A DNA stretch of 64,000 nucleotides. Source: Euborellia annulipes (Eukaryota; Arthropoda; Insecta; Dermaptera; Anisolabididae). A program made the position numbers and the translations under genes. Location: positions 98,949 through 162,948 of the forward strand of contig JAKCPI010031726.1 of assembly GCA_023213315.1 (NCBI GenBank), in the 5' to 3' direction. Position 1 is the stretch's first letter. Each line of letters begins with the position of its first letter. The notes beneath the pieces are model-generated. The model saw nothing but the letters and a program-made list of their open reading frames with translations, was not told the DNA's origin and did not search any database. Shown here one piece after another: positions 56,165-64,000 of this stretch.

Positions 56165-57597
56165 AATAACTAACCTAGTAACTTACTGAGTATCTTGCAG
56201 CTGTTAACACTTGGTTTGTTTCAAGAATTAAACTTAAAAACTCATGAGAAGAGAGAGATATAGAGGCCAATTTATTAAACCTTATTAGGATTTTATTCCA
56301 GATTCTAGGTCAGGATCTACCATTGCATATATGAACAAAATATCTAAACTAAAAGTAATAGAAATATGTTTAGAAATAGTATAAATGAAAGCTTTTAAAT
56401 TCCCAAACTATTTTCCAAATTTTAGCCATGTTATGAGACAGTTCAAAAATGAACAAACTAAAGTTCCATCACAGAAATAAATAAAGTTCAAACATTCATG
56501 CTTGTTTTAACGGGTAATATTAGCGTCAGCAACCAAAAAATTTTAAAACCGTAGGCTATCATAAATCTGTGAATCTACTCATTTGGATTGGCTTCTGATT
56601 CCCAAATAAATCTTATTTCTTGTAAATGATATATATTCACTTCAACCCGAAGTCATTCTTGAAATAACCCTTTAGTCATTTTCAAAAATGAACAAACGAG
56701 AATACTGAATATTGCAAATATGTTGTTACTTAGTACTTCAAGTATCTGCCTGCTTTTACAAAGAACTGACATCATTTATTATAACTCTACCTCTACAGCG
56801 CTCATCTTTTGAAGTTGTTATTTTCTGTTATTTTGGACGAAATCTCTACTTCTATTATTGAAAAAGATATTACAAGTATTTTGATACTTGTAGTACTTCA
56901 AGTACCTGTTTGCTTTTACAAAGAACCGACATGGAGGCGAGAACTCTTCCGTCAATTGGACAACAAGAAACGTATCTCTTGTCTACTCCATCATTAAATA
57001 CAGATCAATTAAGAAGATATATTTTAAAATTTAATTTCCAGATTCAAGTGATTGAGATTCCCTTTCAAGATTAAAAGCCATTACACATTCTCAAAACACA
57101 CAGACAGACAAGCTCTTAATCAAATCAGTCGCTGATGCTTGACAATCCGCCGCCGTTGGTCGAAAATGGAATATTCATTAATTATTAAAGCTCTTTGCTT
57201 GGAGATTCAGTGAGGCGAGAACTCTTGATCATATGAGGATGAGAAATCGCTCTCCCTTTTCTATTCTATTTGCTGCTCTTCACTAATTGAATTGATTCCA
57301 AATAAACCGCTTATAACAAATTTAATCTATAATAACGTTCTAATATAATAGCTTATCTTTCATTCTCATGTTATTATATTATATTCTCATTTTAATACAA
57401 CCGCTAAGGCTACGATTAGCAAAGTCATTTTCGTAAAGGGTCATTTATTAAGTAAATATTATATAGAATATTTGACATTATTTAAAACACTTTAATGTCG
57501 TATATTAAAATTCGCTTAATCTTGTGGAAACGTGGATAGCGACCACGAGCTGCGATTGTGGTGACTGTTGATCTTCTCCGTTGCCAGGCGCCCCGGC
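56165..57597. other. Gap with local direct repeats
   Basis: TAGTACTTCAAGTATCTGCC (56732) and TAGTACTTCAAGTACCTGTT (56890) begin two 42-bp direct copies. AAAAATGAACAAAC occurs at about 56446 and 56685, and GAGGCGAGAACTCTT at about 56935 and 57212. The 62-codon frame at 56809 overlaps these and has no motif. A GC-richer patch is at 57528-57598. Confidence 0.4.
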
Positions 57598-57655
57598 AAC
57601 TAAATATATCTCGACATAAAAAAATCTGGTGCGACCAGTCACACCATATTTTTTA
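57598..57655. repeat. Family H inner end, solo
   Basis: AACTAAATATATCTCGACAT leads into AATCTGGTGCGACCAGTCACACCATATT. Confidence 0.65.
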
Positions 57656-58820
57656 CTTTTATTTATTTTATTTCGACGTTTCCAGCGTATTGTGGAACAA
57701 AAAAGGTTTTAATAAATTAATAAACTATCTTGAATTTAGGTCATTTTTTTAGTTCCAACTTGAGAACAATTAAAAGTCAAAGGTGTTACGTTACGTTTTA
57801 AACAAAACAAATATAATAGCTTCCATTATTCCCAACATGATAGCTCAATTATGCGAGAGTGCTCCGTAAAATGATTATGAATACAAGACTGAAAATACTG
57901 TTAGGCCTGTACATTCGGCGCCCTTCTCTTCAAACAACTTGAACCTTTTTTTTTTCTTCGCACATTCGTTATTTTTTCCCTTGATTTATTTTAAATCAGT
58001 AAGTGGGTTGTTTAAAAATTTGAAATAAAAGTTCCTTTGAATGAAGAGAGAAAAAGTCAAACAACTACGATTTCCTTTTCTCTCTCCTTCTCGTTGTGTT
58101 TGCATTCATAAGAAATTTAATTAACGCCTTCTGTCTTTTTTTCCACGTTTTTATATAGAATATTTCATTCAATGGTTGTTTTTTTTTTTCCGACTTTGTG
58201 AATTTACGTCAGCTGTTGCTTGTTTGTCAGTCATTCAGTAATCCCAGTAGTGTGTGTATCCTATTTACTTGCCAGAAGTAATCAGGCTTGGAATTCGTAT
58301 GTCAACTAAAAATATACATGAGTTCTGTTCGTTCAGTGACTTTGGACTGGCAAAAAGGTGCTGGCTTTTTTTTTCCGCGTCTCTTTTCGATTGGCTTCAT
58401 TTCAAAGGGAAAAAAATAAAAGAGAGAGTGGGTATAAAATTAAAAAAGAATTTACGAAAAAAAGGTTTTTTACTTCACTATAACACTCAAAGAGAAAATC
58501 TAGTTGTTTTTTTTCAAAATCAAGATTTCTCCTGAGGCTGGAAAAATCTGTTTGTTTGAATGTGGGCATATATATAAAATTGCGACCCAACGGAAACAAA
58601 ATATGACTCTAAATATGTTAGTGTAAAATTTCAGGTAGGTTGTAATGTGAAAATACAAAATTGAAGATATAAGTGCAAAAACTAGGTAATAACCAAAAGT
58701 AAGGTTTTGAGAAATACTTTTTTTTAAATTTGTATTTTGTAGATTATTTGAATTTACTGTGAAATAATTAATGAATTTACATATCGATTTTCAGGCTTAT
58801 AATTTATCAAGAAATATATC
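57656..58820. other. AT-rich gap, no gene seen
   Basis: T and A runs. The frame at 58254-58535 (93 codons) has no domain and no splice support. Confidence 0.45.
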
Positions 58821-59407
58821 AAAAAATCTGGTGTGATAAGCACAGAACACAACTTTCGATTCCCGAAGGTTATGTGCTGTGCGACCAGTCACACCAGATA
58901 TTTTGTTTCGACATATATTCAGTTTTCGCCTATAACTTATATTATTAAAATTTATAAACATACAAAAATATTTATATTTTGTTACCATGGCAACCATTTC
59001 TCCTATATTTCCTATGAAGTATTAGAGTAAAGTGTACTTCAAACAATTGTGAAGGCCAAATCGGAATATACATTTTAAAGAGAATTTAAAAAAAGTAATT
59101 GATTTATGAATTTTAATCAAAATTGTTTGAACGGATTTCGAGAAAATAGAAAAAACTGAAAAAGTGCATCAGTAAAGTACTAGTACTCTTTGGCCGATTT
59201 TGTTCAAAATCTTCGTGTCATGTGCCAGAGGGGTACCTAACTTAAATATAAAATTTCAACCTCCTTGCTTTTTTCGTTCTTGAGATATTTTGTTTACAAA
59301 CCATGTTGCGAAAATTACTTTTTTGGACTCAGGGGGCCTCAAAACGAGTATATCCATCAAAATCTCGACTTAGAATTTTAGACAAGAATCCAATACTTTC
59401 TCTCTCT

Positions 59408-59450
<43 letters not shown>

Positions 59451-59467
59451 TAGGTAAGAGAAAGTAA
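58821..59467 (-). mobile_element. Family H, single arm, minus orientation
   Basis: The inner hairpin (AATCTGGTGTGATAAGCACA ... GACCAGTCACACCAGAT) comes first, then the reversed arm, ending TAGGTAAGAGAAAGTAAAA. A (TA)n tract of about 38 bases lies at 59409-59447 just inside the outer end. Confidence 0.85.
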
Positions 59468-60391
59468 AAATCATTGACAACAATATTTTTATCAATTATC
59501 AACATTTTAGCTCAAATATAAGACAAAATGCGACATACACACCTGGAACTTTGAAAATATTTTATTTTTATTTTTTACTTTGATATTCCTATAAACTTTT
59601 ATAGTTGAATTTTATTCGAGTTTGTTCAATGAGGGGATTTTTTATCTCCACTTAATGAACTTATTCCAACTGGTCATTTTGAATATTTAACCAGTCATAA
59701 CTAAATAGAAAAAAAATTAGCGTACTAGTATATTAAAAAAAAAAGGTTTGTTTTCTAGGATGATGAGAAAATAAATTTAATTTTCAAACGAATAAATGAC
59801 GTAACAATAAAAAATTAAATTATTATACTTAAGGTAGAAAAAAGTACAGTATGTAATAAAAAGGTAATGGAATCCTTTTTATGATAATGGAAATAGAATA
59901 TGTTTTTAAAAAATATTCTTTTTTATTATAATACTTAAAACTTGAATGTCATTAGGGTGAGTTAGCGTAGGATCTAACTCAGAGAGGGGTATAAAAATCA
60001 AGCTCTTTGTTTGTGTTAATAGTGAGTTAAATGGCTAATGAACTCCAAGAAACAGAATAAATTATTAATTTGAAATCATAATTGATAGCAGGATCTTGAT
60101 TGTTTATTATTAGAATATCAATAATTTATTAGTACATTTTCTAATTTTTTAATCATCATCTCACTTGTTTGACTTTAATATAACAAATGAATTAAAAAAA
60201 GAAAACTTTCTTTTTTTTTTATTCCAACATACTTGTATAATAATCCAAATATTTATTTTAAGGCTATTTAAAAATGTTAATCAAATAAACGAAGATAGAA
60301 TTATGATGTTATTCATAGGGCAAAAATTAAAAGGTCATCTTAAAAAAATGTAATAAAGGGAAAATCATTGACAGGAATATTAGGAAACTTA
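59468..60391. other. AT-rich gap, no gene seen
   Basis: Nothing beyond AT-rich sequence and short homopolymers. Confidence 0.5.
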
Positions 60392-60783
60392 TTAAGGTGC
60401 TCGTATTGAAAAGCCGTTAGAACACGATTCACTACAGAGTTACTCTAGGCGGCAAGAGATGGCGTTAGTTTTTCCCACAAGGGATTTATTTCATTTGAAA
60501 GATTCCAGCTAATTAATTAAGGGTAAAAAATTAATTAATTTTTAACACAATGATTACTAATTTAATTATCTATAAGATATAGAGCGAATTTTTTAAAAAT
60601 ATCTTTTATTTAATGCGATTAATCTAAAAAAAAAAAATTATTTTTTCGAAAATCAAAAAAAGGGCTTCTATAAGTTGTAGATATTTTAAATAGCTTTAAT
60701 TAAAAAAAAATTTGAGGTCGATAGCTTCAAAATTGTGGCCGCTGGAATCTCCCAAAATTAGCACCCCGAGGCGCCCACCTTAA
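60392..60783 (-). mobile_element. TTAA-flanked family T element, complete
   Basis: TTAAGGTGCTCG at one edge and GAGGCGCCCACCTTAA at the other. Interior AGATGGCGTTAGTTTTTCCC, AAGATATAGAGCGAATTTTT and TCGATAGCTTCAAAATTGTG match 34303 and 51140. A small deletion is present near the left end. Confidence 0.75.
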
Positions 60784-61060
60784 AAAAAAATTTTTTGCTC
60801 TCATTTTTGAGGTGATCTCTTAAAACATGATAAACTAAAAGAAGAAACTCGAAAAAAAAAAAAAAAAAAAAATAATAGGCCTAGTCGTTTTTTTTTGCGC
60901 CACCCTAATATATGTTAATACCCAGTATATAGAAATTAAAAACACTATGTCATACGTTTTAATTTTTTATAAGATCTTTTAAAAATCTTTTTAATTTCAT
61001 TTTTATTCATTAATTTTTTTTTAACATTATCAATTAATATCAAAATTGTAAAAAAAAAAC
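60784..61060. other. AT-rich gap with tRNA terminator
   Basis: A run at 60847-60872. A runs at about 61051-61059 serve, on the minus strand, as the T-run terminator of the tRNA gene. Confidence 0.6.
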
Positions 61061-61133
61061 TGTTTCCGCCCGGGATCGAACCGGGGACCTTGTGCGTGTG
61101 AAGCACACGTGATAACCGCTACACTACGGAAAC
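61061..61133 (-). tRNA. tRNA-Val (anticodon CAC)
   Basis: The 73-nt minus-strand sequence folds as a full cloverleaf. The acceptor stem is GTTTCCG with CGGAAAC and discriminator A. The D arm contains TAGTGTAGCGGTTATCAC (A box) and the anticodon stem is TGTGC/GCACA with loop TTCACAC, giving anticodon CAC. The T arm is CCCCGGTTCGATCCCGGG (B box). No intron. A T-run terminator follows within about 2 bases on the minus strand (61051-61059). It delivers Val to GTG codons. It lies in the presumed intron on the opposite strand to the candidate exons and is transcribed independently by RNA polymerase III. Confidence 0.95.
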
Positions 61134-61364
61134 TGTATTATATTATATTCTGTTATACTGTCAAGTGCTTTCTAATCGATAGCCTTCTCACTTCCCCTCA
61201 CTATAAACAAGAGAAGGGAGCTCTTTCCTTTCACAGTAAAAATTTCGTTTATATTCTACTTCTAAAAAATAAATTAAATGCATGGCTCACAGATACTTAT
61301 TTTTTATTAACTCTTTTACTTATAAAAAATTTTTTAAAAGGCTTATATTGAATTATTTTTCCAG

Positions 61365-61408
61365 GGTTCAAAAGATCGACGACATTTGCATTCGTTCATC
61401 CATTTGAG
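61365..61408 (+). CDS. Candidate coding exon 3
   Basis: The acceptor is AATTATTTTTCCAG and the donor GAG|GTGAAA. The 44-bp exon reads, after two leading bases, FKRSTTFAFVHPFE and ends on a codon boundary. The leading GG joins the final G of the exon at 32086 to make a Gly codon, so the chain continues ...RDI-G-FKRST. It is short and of unknown family. The donor is weaker than the other two. Its neighbours are the minus-strand tRNA-Val about 230 bp upstream and a Harbinger MITE about 170 bp downstream. The window ends before any further exon was recognised. Confidence 0.5.
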
Positions 61409-61575
61409 GTGAAAGAAAAAAAAAGACACTGTTGAGTGAGTAAATATTTTCTTTATTAATTTTAAATTTAAGATAAATATCATTTAAGCATTAAAAAGGT
61501 TTCATTAAAATTGCTAACTCTTCTTTCCTTCCTTTGGAAAAACAAAAAAAAAGCAAAGGAAATACTCACTCCTTA

Positions 61576-62154
61576 GGCCGGATTCACACACAAGTGGCGT
61601 TTGCCACTGGCGTGGAGATGGCGTGGCGCTGGACGTGGCGTGGTGTGGCTAAGATGTGGCGCGTGCATACACACACAAATGGCTCAGTCCACTCCAGTCA
61701 CTTTTTCTGAGCAAATATTTCCAACACCGTTCTCCAATTCCAAATCAAGATAGATATTATGCATAGACATTTAAATATTAAATCTAAATAAAAATATTTA
61801 TTTTATAATTTGTGTAGTTATTTATGTTTATTTAACCATATTTAATTTATTTTAATATTTAATTTTTTACAAAGTAATGAAATATAGATATAATATAGCA
61901 AATTTGGATATTAAAATCCATATCGCATCAATAATTTAAGGGCAAAGGTTGCGAAACAAATGGTTTGCTAGTGGCGAACGCCACTTATGGTCGCCATAGA
62001 TGGCGTCGGAATGGTGTGGTTTCGGCGCCATTCGCCACGCCTCCGCCACGCCATGTCAGTGTATATTGGGCTATAGGTTAACATAGAAGTGGCAGGAGCC
62101 AGATCCACGCCATCGCCACGCCACACCATACGCCACTCGTGTGTGAATTGGGCC
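61576..62154. mobile_element. PIF/Harbinger-type MITE
   Basis: Ends GGCCGGATTCACACACAAGT (continuing GGCG) and CGCCACTCGTGTGTGAATTG (continuing GGCC) are inverted repeats flanked by TTA (61573-61575 and 62155-62157). Subterminal GGCGTGG / CCACGCC words are repeated many times on both sides, with an AT-rich centre. A 3-bp TTA duplication and such ends fit PIF/Harbinger. Non-coding, 579 bp. Confidence 0.8.
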
Positions 62155-62374
62155 TTAGGGGGAATTCATTTCAATGTTAAAATATTTATATAAGAATTTA
62201 TAGAGGGAAAATATTTAAAAATAAAAAAAAGAGTGTTCTAAAATAAAGGCTTATGTTTTAAAAAAAGAAAAATCAAATTACATTAGAACGATTTCAATTA
62301 TTAAAATTATAAAACTGTGAGAGAGGTTTTTTTTTTATTTTTTAAGTGAAACTTTTATTTGATCAGCATGTCGC

Positions 62375-62437
62375 GTTACAAGACGTGACGTCAAAGGCCG
62401 TGACGCTACAAGCCATGACGTCACAAGCCGTGACGAC
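62375..62437 (+). repeat. Short tandem repeat with CRE palindromes
   Basis: A unit of 15-17 bp, close to CAAGCCGTGACGTCA, occurs about four times. Two units contain the full palindrome TGACGTCA (62386-62393 and 62416-62423), the consensus CREB/ATF site. It lies in AT-rich DNA about 1 kb after the last candidate exon. Confidence 0.7.
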
Positions 62438-63030
62438 AAAAATAGAAAAGTTGAAATTTAATATATATGACGAATTATAAAAATAATTGTGAGATTTAAT
62501 TATTCAATTTTTAAATTGATAAAATATAATTTTTTAAATAATTTAAAATGATTCAAATCTTCAATTGATAAATAAATATTGTTCTCAGTTTTTAACATGC
62601 GTTATTGATTTCCCATTATCTTTCCCATTTTCCAATTATTAAAATAAGATTAAAAACTCGATTTTAATACCCTTAATTGAATAATTTTATAAAAATTTTC
62701 AGTTAAACGCCTACGATCCAAAAAAAAGTTTCACTTGCATCGTGGTTTCATAAAACCACACAATGTTTTTTTTTTTTTTTTTTTTAAGATTGGAAAGATC
62801 AGGTTTCTGCAACTGAGGTGCAGTGCAATCTTGAGAAGGGAAAAATGAAAACCTAAATAAATTAACTCTGCACATTGGGTGATTAATTAGGCCTATAATT
62901 ATTATTAGCCTGTTATTAGTTATAACACGAGCGTATATAAGGGGGGGGGGGCGAGTGGGCCCGGGTTCCCCCTACATTTTTCAAATCTATATACATATAT
63001 AGGGGTATATAGCCAATATTTATATTTTTT

Positions 63031-63895
63031 TTACTTTCTCTTACCTATATGTATATGTTAATTTACACGTTTTGAGGTCCCCTGAATCTAAAAAAGTGGT
63101 TTTCGCAACATGATTGGGGTGATTGTTCTATGATTACAATTAATCTTTATTGTAAAGTAAAAGATCGGTAAAACGAAGAGGTGAGGAAGTGGATTGAAGA
63201 GGAAGAATAATTGCCTTCTCCTCTGTTAAACATAATGAGTCTAATAAATAAATTTGAAGCTTAGAGACATAAAATCAATCAGCAATTGAATTGGATGGTA
63301 ATTAGTAGAGAAGCAGTGCTACATTAATTGTAGTTGAAAAAGATAGATAGACTCTAGGGGAAAAAAAGTTAGTCTAGAGCGTCAGTCAATTTAAACGTTT
63401 TGAATCTGAAAAAGATAGTGAAAATAAACTTTTAAAACAAAATCGGCTAGAAAGAACTAAAATTTTAGGCTTTCACAGTTGTTATCATTAATAAAAAAAA
63501 ATTTGATTTTCAGTTTAACCGTGGTTTATTTGTAAAAATTACATTTTTTCAGCCACTCACTCTGTGACCTTCTTCAGGTACAATTCTGTTAAGGTTACAA
63601 AGATTGTCAATCAAACTGGATTTTACCAGAAGAAGGTCACAGAATGAATGGCCGAAACATTGTAATTTTTACAAATAAACCATGGTTAAATCGAAAGTCA
63701 AATTATTTTTTTTAAGAAGAACTATAACTTAACTGATGTATTTTTTCAGTTTTTTTTTTTTTTCTCAAAATCGCTTTAACAATTTTGATTAAAATTCATA
63801 AATTACTTATTTTTTAGATGTCCTTTAAAATGTATATTCTATGTCAGAAAATATAAATATTTTTCTCTGTTTATAAATTTTACTTAAATATTTTT
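63031..63895 (+). mobile_element. Family H, single arm with two interruptions
   Basis: The outer end (TACTTTCTCTTACCTATATG, ACGTTTTGAGGTCCCCTGAA) is at 63031-63113. Foreign or diverged sequence fills 63114-63415. Arm words resume (AAACAAAATCGGCTAGAAAG) and are split by the fold-back at 63500-63703, then continue (ACTGATGTATTTTTTCAG, AAATGTATATTCT) to about 63895. Confidence 0.65.
63500..63703. repeat. Fold-back with inverted hammerhead-like motifs inside family H
   Basis: Arms TTTGATTTTCAGTTTAACC / GGTTAAATCGAAAGTCAAA, then GGTTTATTTGTAAAAATTAC and its complement. The right motif reads AGAAGAAGGTC...GGCCGAAACATT (63626-63660) and the left, inverted, CTGAAGAAGGTC...GGCTGAAAAAATG. The stems are partly decayed. 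Confidence 0.65.
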
Positions 63896-64000
63896 CGAGA
63901 TCTCTATATTTAAATAAGATAATAGTATTCAAAATACCTCGATTCGGACTTAACTAGTCATAGATATATTTAACAAAACTGTGAGTGTTATTTATTGGCG

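Noticed and set aside
57660..57690. TTCGACGTTTCCAGCG, similar to the complement of the hammerhead-like GAAACG end.
   Set aside because: No CTGANGA word or pairing stem lies at the right distance on either side.

Overview
This is eukaryotic, metazoan DNA. It is strongly AT-rich, full of homopolymer runs and microsatellites, and has almost no open coding sequence. The mix of mariner, hAT, Harbinger and Helitron elements, tRNA-derived SINEs and a non-LTR retrotransposon fragment fits an arthropod or another invertebrate with a repeat-rich genome. The species cannot be fixed from the sequence alone.

Coding content: three short plus-strand exons can be supported, at 3883-3981, 32086-32145 and 61365-61408. 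Each has a pyrimidine-rich acceptor and a GT donor. Their reading phases match end to end (2 leading + 1 trailing base, 2 + 1, 2 + 0), so they could splice into one open frame of about 67 codons. If so, most of the window is two introns of about 28 and 29 kb in one long plus-strand gene. I do not recognise the protein. The first exon consists entirely of an in-frame 24-bp (8-residue) tandem repeat. One independent RNA gene, an intact tRNA-Val (anticodon CAC), lies on the minus strand at 61061-61133.

The rest is mobile and repetitive DNA. (1) Family H is the dominant repeat: about 20 substantial copies plus fragments of a non-coding, hairpin-ended element. It occurs as single arms and as head-to-head palindromes (best copy 1191-2611). 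(2) A set of fold-back repeats carries a CTGANGA - short stem - GAAA(C) motif like a hammerhead ribozyme core, mostly as inverted pairs (8056-8855, 13723-13754, 20241, 25902-26130, 26731, 31340-31950, 46990-47401, 63500-63703). (3) DNA transposons: an internally deleted mariner (21636-22535), a second mariner fragment (24581-25050), four hAT-type elements with exact 8-bp target duplications, a Harbinger-type MITE (61576-62154), TTAA-flanked elements and several other inverted-repeat elements. (4) Helitrons at 19513-19940 and 26837-29006, the latter carrying a minisatellite of about 117 bp, plus a truncated one near 37655. (5) At least four tRNA-derived SINE families. (6) A minus-strand non-LTR retrotransposon 3' end (about 41570-42680).

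Nesting is common and gives relative ages: a Helitron inside a hammerhead-like fold-back, a hAT element inside an H element, a SINE pair inside an H element, and a TA-flanked MITE inside one arm of a palindrome whose other arm preserves the empty site. A few GC-richer, non-repeat islands (9062-9390, 17270-17470, 24180-24440, 36590-36850, 55365-55610) are the best places to look for conserved regulatory DNA.
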